NCBI GenBank assembly: GCA_019454985.1
Contig: JACFNF010000003.1
Location: forward strand, 62,001-126,000
Direction of reading: 5' to 3'
DNA: 64,000 nucleotides
Source of the DNA: Bacteroidales bacterium
GTDB lineage: Bacteria > Bacteroidota > Bacteroidia > Bacteroidales > F082
Below the pieces are notes generated by a model. That model was not told the origin of the DNA. It did no database searches and saw only the letters and a program-made list of their open reading frames with translations. Positions 52,276 through 63,067 of this stretch are shown here, one piece after another. Made by a program: the position numbers and the translations under genes. Numbering within the stretch: position 1 is the first letter of the stretch; each line of letters starts with the position of its first letter.

Positions 52276-52947
52276 TTATTGAGCCCAGATAATTTCTTTG
52301 ACTTCCGGGTTGTTCTTCAACAATTGGATCAGCTCGTTGAGTCGTTCGTGTGCAGGGCTTTCGAGCTTTATTTGGAAAACGAGTTCGTCATCTGCCCGGT
52401 CAAGCGTAAATGAATGCATTTTCAGGGAAGGGTTGTTTAATATTTCCTGAAAAAACCCGTCATTGCTAAATTGGGGGGTGGTAGTGATTCTCAATATTTT
52501 ATGTTTAAAACGTTGGGCATAAAATCGTTCCAAAGGCTGTAATGCCCAAAGGATGATGAGTGCAATGATCGTGGTGGAACATGCAGCAAAATAGAGTCCG
52601 CCTCCAGTAGCCAAACCAATGGCTGCAACTGTCCAAAGGCCTGCTGCTGTGGTGAGTCCCCTCACTGCGCCATCTTTCATAAACAAAATCGTTCCGGCTC
52701 CAATAAAACCGATACCACTTACCACCTGTGCAGCCACACGCGAAGGGTCGAGCACAACATGTTCAGTGCCGAGGATATCAGCAAAACCAAAGGATGAAAC
52801 AATCATGGTCAGGCAGGCTCCTACACTCACCATCATATGCGTTCGAAGGCCGGCTGCCCAGTCTTTGCGTTCGCGCTCCAAACCAATCAGGCCGCCAAAA
52901 AAAGAGGCTAAAATCAAACGTATCAATATTTCGTGCGAGCCTAACAT
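52276..52947 (-). CDS. MgtC/SapB family membrane protein
   Basis: A 223-residue protein. The first 140 residues are the MgtC domain with four or five membrane helices (GGLIGLERERKDWAAGLRTH, VSVGACLTMIVSS, VVSGIGFIGAGTILF, VRGLTTAAGLWTVAAIGLA). The C-terminal soluble part is ACT-like (HKILRITTT, SFTLDRADDELVF). MgtC proteins are linked to magnesium and acid stress and interact with the F-type ATPase in pathogens; here it is probably a general ion-homeostasis protein. Confidence 0.9.
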   Translation of the reverse strand: MLGSHEILIRLILASFFGGLIGLERERKDWAAGLRTHMMVSVGACLTMIVSSFGFADILGTEHVVLDPSRVAAQVVSGIGFIGAGTILFMKDGAVRGLTTAAGLWTVAAIGLATGGGLYFAACSTTIIALIILWALQPLERFYAQRFKHKILRITTTPQFSNDGFFQEILNNPSLKMHSFTLDRADDELVFQIKLESPAHERLNELIQLLKNNPEVKEIIWAQ

Positions 52948-53104
52948 ATTTTTTTGTATTGGCCTGTTAAACGTGATTTTCTCATTTTTGTTTCATTCAA
53001 AACCGTTTCAGGCCCAAATGATCAGAGTCAATGATTTTTTTCGGAGAAGACACCTTTTTCGCTTGAATTATTGTCTTACAAGAACTTGCCAATGTCGTGC
53101 CAAG

Positions 53105-54379
53105 ATGAAAAAGTTCTGTTTGATTTTCTTTCTTGTTTCGGTAATTCACAATGGGTCTCAGGCACAGAAACTTCGTGCATTGTTTCTGGGCAATAGCTAT
53201 ACCGAGGCGCATAATTTGCCGAATATGATTCGCCAGATTGCCCTTTCGGCGGGCGATACGCTTGAATTTGAAAAAAACACGCCCGGGGGCTATACCCTCA
53301 AAGGTCATTCAACCAATCCTACCAGCCTGAACCTGATCCGCAAAGGCAATTGGGATTATGTTGTGCTTCAGGAACAAAGTCAGTTGCCCTCCTTCCCCGA
53401 CAGCCAGGTGGCTGTGTTAGTTTATCCATACGCCCGCCTGCTCGACAGCTTGATCAAAGCGCACAACCCTTGTGCAACAACTTTATTTTTTATGACCTGG
53501 GGCCGGAAAAATGGTGATGCTGAGAATTGCCCGATATTTCCGCCTGTTTGCACTTACGAAGGAATGGACAGCCTGTTGGACCTGCGCTACCGTATTATGA
53601 CTCAGGATAATGCTGCAGCGCTAAGTCCGGTAGGGAGGGTTTGGCGTTTTTTGAGAACCCAACATCCTACAATGGAGCTTTACGAATCTGACGGAAGTCA
53701 TCCGGCCACAACGGGTTCATTTGCTGCTGCTTGCACTTTCTATTCGTTGATGTTCAAAAAAAATCCCGAATTGTTATCGTCAATTTTCACCCTTGAACCC
53801 GAAACTGCCGCCATTATCAAATCAGCTGCCAGAACGGTTGCCTTTGACAGTCTCTCGCAATGGACAGCGCATCTGGCTGTAACTAAAGCCGGTTTTGATT
53901 ATATTTTAGAAGGTAATGATGTTGCTTTTACCAACCTTTCGAACAAAGCCCAACAATTTTTCTGGGATTTTGGCGACGGAACCACCAGCACCACCAAAGA
54001 ACCAACGCATTTTTATAACATCTCAGGCACTTATGAAGTCAAACTTACGGCTACCGATACGCTTTGCCTTCAAACAGATTCGACTACCAGAACGTTAGTC
54101 ATTTTACCTACCGGTCTCGATAGCTCGATCGCCGGTGATCTTGAAATCTCAGTTTCTCCTAATCCGGCATTTCATCAAATTTGGTTGAATCTGTCAACTG
54201 ATATTTCCAATATTGAAATTGTCGGGATGGGAGGAAAATGCTTCATGAACTTTGAAATTGAACAGCCAGCCCAACAATCTATCGTTCTGGACATCCACAA
54301 CATTCCTCCGGGTCTTTACCTGTTAAAAGCCCAAAATAAATCCAATAAACAGATAATGAGAAGGTTATTAAAACTGTAA
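53105..54379 (+). CDS. Exported SGNH-like protein with PKD domain and T9SS sorting tail
   Basis: A 424-residue protein; the ATG at 53105 gives a signal peptide (MKKFCLIFFLVSVIHNGSQAQ), whereas an in-frame extension to 52619 crosses the convergent mgtC-like gene and is artificial. Residues about 22-250 look like an SGNH hydrolase variant (FLGNSYTEAHNLP block I, VVLQEQSQLP, SDGSHPATTGSF block V with Asp and His). Residues about 270-345 are a PKD repeat (FWDFGDGTTST), and about 350-424 a type A T9SS tail (VSPNPAFHQIWL, PPGLYLLKAQN). It is delivered to the cell surface or outside. The substrate is unknown; a polysaccharide esterase is plausible. Confidence 0.85.
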   Translation: MKKFCLIFFLVSVIHNGSQAQKLRALFLGNSYTEAHNLPNMIRQIALSAGDTLEFEKNTPGGYTLKGHSTNPTSLNLIRKGNWDYVVLQEQSQLPSFPDSQVAVLVYPYARLLDSLIKAHNPCATTLFFMTWGRKNGDAENCPIFPPVCTYEGMDSLLDLRYRIMTQDNAAALSPVGRVWRFLRTQHPTMELYESDGSHPATTGSFAAACTFYSLMFKKNPELLSSIFTLEPETAAIIKSAARTVAFDSLSQWTAHLAVTKAGFDYILEGNDVAFTNLSNKAQQFFWDFGDGTTSTTKEPTHFYNISGTYEVKLTATDTLCLQTDSTTRTLVILPTGLDSSIAGDLEISVSPNPAFHQIWLNLSTDISNIEIVGMGGKCFMNFEIEQPAQQSIVLDIHNIPPGLYLLKAQNKSNKQIMRRLLKL

Positions 54380-54404
54380 AACAGTAATCCAGCTTATTTA
54401 CGTC

Positions 54405-55640
54405 TTATTTCAACACCTGATATTTCATTCCGCGTTTGTCTAACTCAGCCAAAATGGTTGGCAACTGATGGGTATCCTGAAGGTTAAACGTGATGGTCAC
54501 CTGAACGTAGCCCACCGGAACACTGGTCGTCGAACGCTCATGTTCGATATCGTGGATATTGGCTTTCATTTTTTCCAGGATGGAAATAATGGATTTGAGC
54601 ATTCCAGCCTGATCGGGGATAAGCACCTGAATACGGGCGCGCAATCCTTCTTCCATCACGCCTTTATCCAATATTTGCTCCAGAATACTCATGTTCACAT
54701 TGCCGCCACTCACGATGGCCACCACTTTACGGCCTTTGACATTAATTTTTTGATACAGTATGGCAGCCATGGCAGCAACGCCTGAAGGTTCGGTCAAAAT
54801 TTTGGAGCGTTGCATCATCAGATAGGCAGTGTGTGCCATTTCAGCGTCGTTGACCACAACAAATTCGTCAACAAAGGTTTTGGCTGCTTCAAAAGTAAGA
54901 TTTCCAGGTGATTTAACGGCGATTCCATCGGCAATTGTGGCCACCGAATTGAGGATCACGGGCTCACCTTTTTCGATCGAAACTTTCATTGATTGAGCCC
55001 CATCGGCTTCTACACCGATGATGCGAATAGAGGGGTTAAGCTGTTTCAGCGCAATGGCAATTCCCGAAATAAGCCCGCCGCCTCCGATCGGAATCAGCAC
55101 ATCGTCCACCTCGCGAAGTTGACCGAAAATTTCGAGACCCACCGTTCCCTGCCCGGCAATGATATACGGATCGTTGAAGGGATGGACAAAAGTTGCGCCT
55201 GTTTTTTCCTGAAATTCCACGGCTGCCTGATAGGCATCGTCAAAAGTATCGCCCGTGAGTATGACCTCGGCACCGTAGGAACGTGTAGCAATTACCTTGA
55301 GAGGAGGTGCGAAAACAGGCATAAATACAGTGCTTTTGACCCCAAGACGGGTGGCGGCAAAAGCAACTCCCTGTGCATGATTACCCGCGGAGGCGCACAA
55401 AACTCCTTTTGAAAGCTCCTCAGGCTTCAAATTATGGATTTTGTAGTAAGCACCCCTGACTTTGAATGAGCCGGTAGATTGAAGGTTTTCAAGCTTCAGA
55501 TAAACATCGGCTCCCGACATTGCCGAGAATGACTTACTTCGTTCCAATGGAGTGAGTTTCACCACATTGCTCAGTACCGACTGGGCATTTATGATGTCGG
55601 AAAAATGAGGTAAGGGTAGGGGATTGTGTGCAACGGCCAT
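54405..55640 (-). CDS. ilvA: Threonine ammonia-lyase with C-terminal ACT domain
   Basis: A 411-residue PLP enzyme making 2-oxobutyrate from threonine. STGSFKVRGAYYK carries the PLP Lys60, and IPIGGGGLISGIA is the glycine loop. An ACT regulatory domain occupies about 325-405 (RARIQVLIPDQAGMLKSI, TSVPVGYVQVTITFN). The single ACT domain and length match the short IlvA/TdcB type (isoleucine-synthesis or catabolic); which one is not clear because no ilv genes are adjacent. A terminator for the upstream gene precedes its start. Confidence 0.93.
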   Translation of the reverse strand: MAVAHNPLPLPHFSDIINAQSVLSNVVKLTPLERSKSFSAMSGADVYLKLENLQSTGSFKVRGAYYKIHNLKPEELSKGVLCASAGNHAQGVAFAATRLGVKSTVFMPVFAPPLKVIATRSYGAEVILTGDTFDDAYQAAVEFQEKTGATFVHPFNDPYIIAGQGTVGLEIFGQLREVDDVLIPIGGGGLISGIAIALKQLNPSIRIIGVEADGAQSMKVSIEKGEPVILNSVATIADGIAVKSPGNLTFEAAKTFVDEFVVVNDAEMAHTAYLMMQRSKILTEPSGVAAMAAILYQKINVKGRKVVAIVSGGNVNMSILEQILDKGVMEEGLRARIQVLIPDQAGMLKSIISILEKMKANIHDIEHERSTTSVPVGYVQVTITFNLQDTHQLPTILAELDKRGMKYQVLK

Positions 55641-55663
55641 GATATTTCTTTTAAAAAGTTATG

Positions 55664-55722
55664 TAAAAAAAGGAGCCGGCTGGTGATTCAACCATTTGGT
55701 TTTTCGATCCAATACCGGCTCC
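55664..55722 (-). terminator. Terminator after the acyl-CoA dehydrogenase gene
   Basis: On the minus strand an 8-bp outer stem (55715-55722 with 55672-55679, GGAGCCGG/CCGGCTCC) with an inner TGGT/ACCA pair is followed by seven T. It separates acyl-CoA dehydrogenase from ilvA. Confidence 0.7.
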
Positions 55723-55765
55723 GTTTTAATCTTCAGTTAAATGATAAAACGTCTTCAAAATTAAA

Positions 55766-57541
55766 TCAGAAGCAATATCTGTTTGCTTCGATCAACGTAT
55801 CGGCAATGCGGCGGCGCGATTCTTTAATGTTGACGTTGGGTACTTTACAGAGTTCTCGAACTGACTGAATTGCCTGATCCAGTTTGTTTTCATCCGCAAA
55901 CGCCAGAAGTGCGTCGGTTCCAGCTTTCATAATCAGATGAGATGCTTCGTGAGCAAGTACATCGGCAATGTCGCGATAGATCAGCACAGCTTCAACGCCT
56001 TCCATTTTTTCTTTTTTCTGAACACGTAAAACAGTGGCTTCTAGAGCGTAAACCTGCATCAACATATCGCTCAGATTCATCATCACTTCTTCCTCTTCGG
56101 CCATTTTGCGCCCAAATGCCTCGCTAATGCCGGGGATCAGCATAAGTACAGCCTTTTTCATATTCCGAATTGCTGCCAGCTTACTTTCATAATAGGTCAA
56201 GCCTTCGATATTTTCAGCAACCGGGTTTTCGCATGCTGCGCGGGCTGTTCCAAAAAGATCAAACTCGTTTTTCATTCCTTTTTTCAGCAGGCTGTCAACA
56301 GCAAGCAGACGGTTGATCTCGTTCGTGCCTTCGAATATGCGGTTAATTCGCGAATCGCGATATGCACGGTCAACAGGAGTTTCGCTCGAAAATCCCATTC
56401 CACCATAAATCTGAACAGCTTCATCTACCACAAAATCAAGTGCTTCGGAGCCATAAACTTTTAACAAGGCACATTCAATGGCATAATCGGCTACACCTTC
56501 TATATTGGCGCGACCCAACTCAATGCCTTCCGATTTCATCCTGATAATATTATCCTGAATATCTTTGCTGGCTCTATAAACTGCTGATTCAGTGGCAAAT
56601 GTGCGAACTACCTGCTGTGCTAATTTGTGCTTGATAGCTCCAAATTCAGCAATGGCTTTTCCAAACTGGCGGCGTTCATTGGCATAGTTCACCGAATGGA
56701 GAATAGCCCGCTTGGCGCCCCCAATCACTGTAGCGGCAAGTTTAATTCTGCCCAGATGCAAGATATTCAATGCAATACGAAATCCTTCTCCACGTTTTCC
56801 AAGAAGATTTTCAACGGGAACCTTAACATCGTTATAAAAAATCTGACGGGTAGATGAACCTTTGATTCCCATCTTTTTCTCCTCGGGATTCATGCTCACG
56901 CCTTCCCAGTCGCGTTCTACGATGAAAGCGCTCAATACCCTGTCGTTGTCAATCTTTGCAAAAACGGTCTGAACATCTGCAAATCCACCATTGGTAATCC
57001 ACATCTTCTGGCCATTCAGGATATAATGTTTTCCGTCTTCCGAAAGCACAGCCTTGGTTCGTCCTGAATTTGCATCGCTGCCGGCTCCGGGTTCGGTAAG
57101 GCAATAGGCTGCCATCAATTCTCCGGAAGTGAGTTTTGGGATATATTTTGCCTTTTGCTCTTCGTTACCGTAATAAAGAATTGGTAAAGTGCCAATACCT
57201 GTGTGGGCCATAATGGCTACAGAGTAGGAATATCCTGAACCAAGCGATTCATTGGCTTTGATGATTGACAGAAAATCCTGCTCAAAGCCACCGTATTCTT
57301 CCGGAACCGAAAGGCCGAGCAAACCGATATCCCCGGCGCTTTTTAACAGCGAGGCCATCAGGCCGTCTTCCTGTTTGTCAATGCGATCCAGATTTGGAAA
57401 AATTTCTTTTTCAAGGAAATCCTTACAGCTTTCCTCAATCATCCGGGTTTGTTCGTCAAACTCTTCCGGAATAAAAATATCGGCAATATCAACCGATTTA
57501 ACGATGAATTCGCCTCCCTTAAGTACTGCGTTTTTGGCCAT
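55766..57541 (-). CDS. Acyl-CoA dehydrogenase family protein
   Basis: A 591-residue flavoprotein; the ATG at 57541 (MAKNAVLKGGEFIV) is supported by a promoter element 24 bp upstream. Residues about 25-400 hold the classical three-domain core: YCLTEPGAGSDANS, KMWITNGGFADV, RRQFGKAIAEFGAIK, and QIYGGMGFSSETPVDRAYRD with a Glu after RIFEGTNEINR as likely catalytic base. The last 190 residues are an extra helical domain seen in very-long-chain-type enzymes and in long bacterial homologues. It oxidises acyl-CoA in fatty-acid or amino-acid breakdown; chain length is not readable. Confidence 0.92.
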   Translation of the reverse strand: MAKNAVLKGGEFIVKSVDIADIFIPEEFDEQTRMIEESCKDFLEKEIFPNLDRIDKQEDGLMASLLKSAGDIGLLGLSVPEEYGGFEQDFLSIIKANESLGSGYSYSVAIMAHTGIGTLPILYYGNEEQKAKYIPKLTSGELMAAYCLTEPGAGSDANSGRTKAVLSEDGKHYILNGQKMWITNGGFADVQTVFAKIDNDRVLSAFIVERDWEGVSMNPEEKKMGIKGSSTRQIFYNDVKVPVENLLGKRGEGFRIALNILHLGRIKLAATVIGGAKRAILHSVNYANERRQFGKAIAEFGAIKHKLAQQVVRTFATESAVYRASKDIQDNIIRMKSEGIELGRANIEGVADYAIECALLKVYGSEALDFVVDEAVQIYGGMGFSSETPVDRAYRDSRINRIFEGTNEINRLLAVDSLLKKGMKNEFDLFGTARAACENPVAENIEGLTYYESKLAAIRNMKKAVLMLIPGISEAFGRKMAEEEEVMMNLSDMLMQVYALEATVLRVQKKEKMEGVEAVLIYRDIADVLAHEASHLIMKAGTDALLAFADENKLDQAIQSVRELCKVPNVNIKESRRRIADTLIEANRYCF

Positions 57542-57564
57542 AATATAATAGGTGTGTGATGCCG

Positions 57565-57572
57565 CAAAAATA
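57565..57572 (-). promoter_or_regulatory. Candidate -7 element of the acyl-CoA dehydrogenase gene
   Basis: Leftward TATTTTTG, an exact match, 24 bp before the start; ATTG lies 23 bp further upstream as a possible -33 box. Confidence 0.45.
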
Positions 57573-57633
57573 GTTAATTTCTCAGAATCCTGACGCAATA
57601 AGCCATTGGTACAGGCCTATTTAGAAAGAATAC

Positions 57634-57664
57634 AAAAAAAGCCTGCATGTTTAAAATGCAGGCT
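57634..57664 (-). terminator. Rho-independent terminator after clpC
   Basis: A perfect 9-bp stem (57656-57664 with 57640-57648, AGCCTGCAT/ATGCAGGCT) and a 7-nt loop are followed on the minus strand by seven T, 34 bp after the clpC stop. Confidence 0.85.
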
Positions 57665-57698
57665 GTCAATATTTTGGTAATATTACTAAACCGAAATC

Positions 57699-60224
57699 CT
57701 ACTCGGTAACAGGTTTTTCAATCTGAATTGTGATTTCGGTCTTTTCTTCATCAAAATCGAGGTTGATCTGGCTGCCATTTTCCAATTTTGTCCGGATGAT
57801 TTCTTCGGCCAACGCGTCCTCAACATATTTTTGAATAGCTCTTTTCAATGGTCTGGCGCCAAATTGTTCGTCCCAGCCTTTCTCGGCAAGATAATCTTTT
57901 GCCTTATCGCTCAGGTGAATATGATATCCCATTTCGGCAACACGCTTATAAAGATGCCCCAGTTCGATGTCAATAATCCGGTGAATATCTTCGCGTTCAA
58001 GCGATTCAAAAACGATTACATCGTCAATTCGGTTTAAAAACTCAGGAGCAAAAGCCTTGCGGAGTGCATTCTCAATCACTCCCTGCGAATAGGAAGCTTT
58101 GGATTTTAACTTGGCATCGGTACTAAAGCCAACGCCTTGGCCAAAATCTTTAAGCTGACGCGAGCCAATGTTGGAGGTCATGATAACGATGGTATTTTTG
58201 AAATCTACTTTTCGACCAAGACTATCGGTCAACACACCGTCGTCAAGCACTTGAAGTAAGAGATGAAACACATCGGGATGAGCCTTTTCAATCTCGTCGA
58301 GCAGCACGATAGAGTAGGGCTTCCGCCGCACTTTCTCGGTGAGCTGCCCACCTTCTTCATAACCAACATATCCGGGGGGAGCACCCACAAGGCGCGAAAC
58401 GGCGAATTTTTCCATATATTCGCTCATGTCAATCCTCACAAGGGCATCTTCGGTATCAAACATATATTTGGCCAACACCTTGGCAAGGTAAGTTTTCCCA
58501 ACTCCGGTAGGCCCTAAGAATATAAAGGTGCCAATAGGTTTATTAGGGTCTTTCAGGCCGGCGCGGTTGCGTCGGATGGCTTTGACCACTTTTTTGATGG
58601 CTTCGTTTTGGCCAATGACAGCGCCTTCCAGATCAGCCTCCATATTCAACAAGCGATCACTTTCATTCTGGGCGATTCGTTGAACAGGGATGCCTGTCAT
58701 CATGGCTACGACCTCGGCTACATTTTCTTCGTCCACCGTTTCGCGATGAATACGCGAGTCTTCCTCCCATTTGCGTTTCGACTTTTCGAGTGCCTGCAAA
58801 AGTTTTCTCTCGTTATCGCGATGAAGAGCAGCTTCTTCAAACTTCTGGATTGAAATGGCCTGATTTTTCTTTTCGCGGGTTTCTTCGATCTGCTTTTCGA
58901 TCTGGATGATCTCTACCGGCACATGGATGTTGCTGATGTGTACACGTGCACCCGCTTCATCCATAGCGTCAATAGCTTTATCGGGTAAATAACGGTCCGA
59001 CATATAGCGATTGGTCAGCTTCACACAGGCTTTGATGGCTTCAGGTGTATATTTGACCAAATGATGATCCTCGTACTTTTCCTTGATATTGTTCAGGATT
59101 TCTTCAGTTTCGGAAGGTGAGGTGGGTTCAACGAGAATTTTCTGAAAACGACGTTCCAAAGCGCCGTCTTTTTCAATGTATTGGCGATATTCGTCTAAAG
59201 TGGTTGCTCCGATACATTGCAGTTCACCCCGTGCAAGTGCAGGTTTGAACATATTTGAGGCATCGAGCGAGCCGCTGGCATTACCGGCCCCAACGATCGT
59301 ATGAATTTCGTCAATGAAAAGGATGACATCCGGGTTTTTTTCAATCTCGTTCAGTACAGCTTTCATCCGTTCTTCAAATTGCCCGCGATATTTGGTACCC
59401 GCAACTAAAGAAGCCAGATCTAACATGATGATGCGTTTATTGAAAAGCACCCTCGACACCTTACGCTGAACAATCTGCAGCGCTAATCCCTCGGCAATGG
59501 CCGATTTACCGACGCCGGGTTCACCAATAAGGATAGGATTGTTTTTTTTGCGGCGGCTAAGTATTTGTGCCACCCGCTCCAATTCTTTTTCACGCCCGAC
59601 AATGGGGTCGAGGCGGTTTTCTTCGGCAGCGCGGGTCAGGTCGCGGCCAAAAGTATCGAGCACCGGTGTTTTGGACTTGCTGTCGCTGGTTCGTTTTGAT
59701 GGTGGATTAATCTGACGCATTTCATCATCTTCTTCTGCCGGATCGTTGGGATATTCAGCCCGAGGCTGCGACGGTTTAGACTCGTTATCGCCTTTAAAAA
59801 AGTCGAGCTCCTCTTTGAAAACAGCCACATCAATCCCCATGGCGTTGAGCTTCTGGGTTACAAGATTGTTTTTGTCGCGAAGAATGGCAATCATAAGGTG
59901 CTCGGTATGAATAATTTCGGAGTTTAACTCCTTTGCAGCCAGAAAAGTAAACTTCAAAGCCCGCTCAGTTTGTTTCATCAATGGAATATTAGCCATCGTC
60001 TGATTGAGAGGCTCGGGATTGCGAATGGCATTTTCAATGCTTTTCCGAAAACTGTCAATGTCAACTTCCAATACTTGCAGAATTCTGAGCGTTTTGCTTT
60101 CGCCTTCGCGAACAATTCCCAAAAATAAATGCTCAAGTCCGATATAATTATTTCCCAGGCGCGCAGCTTCTTCGTTGCTGAAGGTTAGTATATCTTTCAC
60201 CTGTGGGGAAAATTTTGCATCCAT
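57699..60224 (-). CDS. clpC: ClpC-type AAA+ unfoldase (Clp protease ATP-binding subunit)
   Basis: An 841-residue Hsp100 protein. Two Clp_N repeats occupy about 1-145, with a charged linker after. AAA-1 carries [13 protein letters not shown] and [12 protein letters not shown]; a UVR-like/M-domain coiled coil (about 420-470, QFEE-type replaced by [15 protein letters not shown]) follows; AAA-2 has [16 protein letters not shown] and [13 protein letters not shown]. It delivers unfolded substrates to ClpP, encoded elsewhere. Together with aat (N-end rule modifier) in this window, degradation of tagged proteins is covered in part. Followed by a clear terminator. Confidence 0.95.
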   Translation of the reverse strand: MDAKFSPQVKDILTFSNEEAARLGNNYIGLEHLFLGIVREGESKTLRILQVLEVDIDSFRKSIENAIRNPEPLNQTMANIPLMKQTERALKFTFLAAKELNSEIIHTEHLMIAILRDKNNLVTQKLNAMGIDVAVFKEELDFFKGDNESKPSQPRAEYPNDPAEEDDEMRQINPPSKRTSDSKSKTPVLDTFGRDLTRAAEENRLDPIVGREKELERVAQILSRRKKNNPILIGEPGVGKSAIAEGLALQIVQRKVSRVLFNKRIIMLDLASLVAGTKYRGQFEERMKAVLNEIEKNPDVILFIDEIHTIVGAGNASGSLDASNMFKPALARGELQCIGATTLDEYRQYIEKDGALERRFQKILVEPTSPSETEEILNNIKEKYEDHHLVKYTPEAIKACVKLTNRYMSDRYLPDKAIDAMDEAGARVHISNIHVPVEIIQIEKQIEETREKKNQAISIQKFEEAALHRDNERKLLQALEKSKRKWEEDSRIHRETVDEENVAEVVAMMTGIPVQRIAQNESDRLLNMEADLEGAVIGQNEAIKKVVKAIRRNRAGLKDPNKPIGTFIFLGPTGVGKTYLAKVLAKYMFDTEDALVRIDMSEYMEKFAVSRLVGAPPGYVGYEEGGQLTEKVRRKPYSIVLLDEIEKAHPDVFHLLLQVLDDGVLTDSLGRKVDFKNTIVIMTSNIGSRQLKDFGQGVGFSTDAKLKSKASYSQGVIENALRKAFAPEFLNRIDDVIVFESLEREDIHRIIDIELGHLYKRVAEMGYHIHLSDKAKDYLAEKGWDEQFGARPLKRAIQKYVEDALAEEIIRTKLENGSQINLDFDEEKTEITIQIEKPVTE

Positions 60225-60258
60225 AAAAAGTCTCTCTTTCTATTATGTTTTCAATAAT

Positions 60259-60266
60259 CAAAAGTA
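60259..60266 (-). promoter_or_regulatory. Candidate -7 element of clpC
   Basis: Leftward TACTTTTG, an exact TAnnTTTG match, 35 bp before the ATG. Confidence 0.45.
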
Positions 60267-60444
60267 ACAACAAAAAGCAGTCCAACTTTGTTCGCCTGAC
60301 AAAAAGTATCAACACTAAGCTGTTAATGAAGCCATGAGATAAGAGCACTGACAACTATAACGGTTAAAACCCTGATCAACGATAATTTCTGCTTTTTTGA
60401 CAGGAATTAACGGATAAATTAGGAGAACTTTGGCATATTTTTTC

Positions 60445-60452
60445 TATTTTTG
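60445..60452 (+). promoter_or_regulatory. Candidate -7 element of gyrA
   Basis: TATTTTTG followed by CACC, identical to the element before tRNA-Ser, 44 bp before the gyrA ATG. Confidence 0.5.
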
Positions 60453-60495
60453 CACCTCTTAATATACCCCCTTACGAGGAAATATTTTTTTGTGA

Positions 60496-63015
60496 ATGAA
60501 AGAAGAATTTGAAGGAGAGAAGATTGTAAAAGTCAATATAGAGCATCAGATGAAATCGGCCTACATTGATTATTCAATGTCGGTGATTGTGTCGCGTGCA
60601 CTTCCTGATGTGCGCGATGGTTTGAAACCGGTTCATCGCCGGGTGCTTTACGGCATGCTTGAGTTAGGAGTACTTTCCAACCGCGCCTATAAAAAATCAG
60701 CCAGAATCGTTGGAGAGGTTCTTGGTAAATATCACCCACACGGCGATCGCTCCGTTTATGATGCCATGGTACGTATGGCTCAGGATTGGTCGCTACGCTA
60801 TCCTCTGGTGGATGGTCAGGGAAACTTTGGATCCATTGATGGCGACAGCCCGGCAGCCATGCGTTATACCGAAGCCCGCCTGCGCAAAATTGCCGAAGAG
60901 ATGTTGGCCGATATCGAAAAAGATACGGTTGACTTTCAGCTCAATTTCGACGACTCACTCACCGAACCCACTGTTTTACCGTCACTGATTCCCAATTTGC
61001 TTGTGAACGGAGCCAGCGGAATCGCTGTGGGTATGGCTACCAATATGCCACCGCACAACCTCGCGGAAGTGGTGGATGGAATAGTAGCTTATATTGACAA
61101 TCGCGATATCAGCGTTCAGGAATTGATGAACTATATTAAAGCTCCCGATTTCCCAACGGGCGGAATTATCTACGGCTATGAAGGCGTGCGAGAAGCCTTC
61201 GAAACTGGCCGCGGACGCGTGATGATGCGCGGCGAAGCCAGCTTTGAAGAACATGGCGGACGCGATTGGATTGTCGTCACCTCAATCCCTTATCAGGTGA
61301 ACAAGGCAGATATGATTAAAAAAACTGCCGATCTTGTAAACGACCGTAAACTTGATGGAATTTCCGATATACGCGATGAATCGGACCGGAACGGGATGCG
61401 TATTGTTTATGAACTTAAAAAAGATGCGGTTCCAAATATCGTGCTCAATAAACTCTATCAGATGACCCCCTTGCAAACGAGTTTCAGCGTGAACAACGTA
61501 GCTCTCGTCAACGGTCGCCCGCGAACTTTGAACCTGAAGGACCTGATTCATTATTTTGTTGAACACCGACACGAAGTCGTCGTGCGCCGTACCCGTTTCG
61601 ACCTGGCCGAAGCACAAAAACGAGCCCATATCCTCGAAGGTTTAATCATTGCGCTCGATAATATTGACGCTGTCATCGAACTCATTCGAAGAAGCAAAAC
61701 TCCCGAAGAAGCACGCATCGGATTGATGGAATCGTTCAATCTCTCCGAAATTCAGGCTAAGGCCATCCTCGAGATGCGGCTGCAGCGCCTGACAGGCCTC
61801 GAAATCCAAAAGATTAAAGAGGAATACGAAGAAATCCTCAAAATGATTGCTTATTATAATGAAGTTCTTGGCAACGAGGCGCTTAGATTTGAAATCATTA
61901 AAAATGAAATGTTGGCCGTCAAAGATAAATATGGTGATGAAAAACGCTCTACCATTGTTTATGCAGCCGATGATTTCAAAATTGAAGACACCATAGCCGA
62001 TGAAGCAGTGGTTGTCACCATTTCGCATCTGGGTTATATCAAAAGAACTGCTCTCAGCGAATATCGCCGTCAGTCACGAGGCGGCTTCGGAGCCAAAGGT
62101 TCCGAGGCACGCGATGAGGATTTTATAGAACACCTCTTCATCGCTACAAATCACAATTATATGCTCTTTTTCACCGAACAGGGCAAGTGCTTCTGGATGA
62201 GGGTGTTCGAGATTCCTGAAGGAACAAAAACGAGCAAAGGCCGGGCCATTCAAAACATGATCAACATTGACTCAGAAGACAAGGTGAAAGCTTATGTTAA
62301 TGTTTTGAACCTGAAAGACGAGCAATATATCGAGAACAATTACATCATCCTTTGCACGAAAAAAGGAATCATCAAAAAAACCAGCCTGGAAGCGTACTCC
62401 AGACCACGCCAAAATGGTATTAATGCCATTACCATCCGCGAAGGCGATGAATTGCTCGAAGCACGGTTAACCAATGGCAACAACGAAGTCATTATGGCTC
62501 TGAGGTCGGGGAGGGCTATTCGCTTCAACGAAAGCACTGTCAGACCAATGGGGCGCAATGCCTCAGGTGTAAGAGGTGTCACCTTAGGTCATGAAAAGGA
62601 TGAAGTTGTTGGTATGATTTGCGTTGAAAATGAAGACCTCAACATTCTTGTTGTATCTGAAAAGGGTTTTGGGAAACGTTCCGACCTGAACGACTATCGT
62701 GTCACCAACAGGGGCGGGAAGGGTGTGAAAACACTCAATATCACCGAAAAAACCGGCGACCTGATCTCCATAAAAGAAGTGACCGACGCCGATGACCTGA
62801 TGATTATCAATAAATCGGGTGTCATTATCCGTATTGCCGTCGAAAGCCTTCGGGTTATGGGACGTGCTACACAGGGAGTAAAGCTTATCAATCTGAGACC
62901 AAACGACGAGATTGCAGCTGTAGCAAAGGTTACTGTTGAAGAGGAAGAGAGTGAAACACCTGATAACCAGGATAATGCAGAAAGCATTTCGGAGAAAAAT
63001 ACCGATATCGAATAA
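60496..63015 (+). CDS. gyrA: DNA gyrase subunit A
   Basis: An 839-residue type II topoisomerase subunit that cuts and rejoins DNA with catalytic Tyr124 in MRYTEARL. The winged-helix, tower and coiled-coil regions are intact, and the C-terminal pinwheel includes a gyrase-box-like [10 protein letters not shown] (E. coli QRRGGKG). The quinolone-determining region reads [13 protein letters not shown]: Arg85 stands at the position of E. coli Ser83, while Asp89 (E. coli Asp87) is kept. An acidic tail ends the protein. The start [19 protein letters not shown] is typical of Bacteroidota GyrA. Confidence 0.95.
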   Translation: MKEEFEGEKIVKVNIEHQMKSAYIDYSMSVIVSRALPDVRDGLKPVHRRVLYGMLELGVLSNRAYKKSARIVGEVLGKYHPHGDRSVYDAMVRMAQDWSLRYPLVDGQGNFGSIDGDSPAAMRYTEARLRKIAEEMLADIEKDTVDFQLNFDDSLTEPTVLPSLIPNLLVNGASGIAVGMATNMPPHNLAEVVDGIVAYIDNRDISVQELMNYIKAPDFPTGGIIYGYEGVREAFETGRGRVMMRGEASFEEHGGRDWIVVTSIPYQVNKADMIKKTADLVNDRKLDGISDIRDESDRNGMRIVYELKKDAVPNIVLNKLYQMTPLQTSFSVNNVALVNGRPRTLNLKDLIHYFVEHRHEVVVRRTRFDLAEAQKRAHILEGLIIALDNIDAVIELIRRSKTPEEARIGLMESFNLSEIQAKAILEMRLQRLTGLEIQKIKEEYEEILKMIAYYNEVLGNEALRFEIIKNEMLAVKDKYGDEKRSTIVYAADDFKIEDTIADEAVVVTISHLGYIKRTALSEYRRQSRGGFGAKGSEARDEDFIEHLFIATNHNYMLFFTEQGKCFWMRVFEIPEGTKTSKGRAIQNMINIDSEDKVKAYVNVLNLKDEQYIENNYIILCTKKGIIKKTSLEAYSRPRQNGINAITIREGDELLEARLTNGNNEVIMALRSGRAIRFNESTVRPMGRNASGVRGVTLGHEKDEVVGMICVENEDLNILVVSEKGFGKRSDLNDYRVTNRGGKGVKTLNITEKTGDLISIKEVTDADDLMIINKSGVIIRIAVESLRVMGRATQGVKLINLRPNDEIAAVAKVTVEEEESETPDNQDNAESISEKNTDIE

Positions 63016-63067
63016 ATTGGCACAATAAATGTAAATCAAAACCTAAATAACTTTTAAACCAATAAGC

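Noticed and set aside
52619..53104. N-terminal extension of the SGNH-PKD protein
   Set aside because: It overlaps the MgtC gene antisense; a clean signal peptide starts at 53105.
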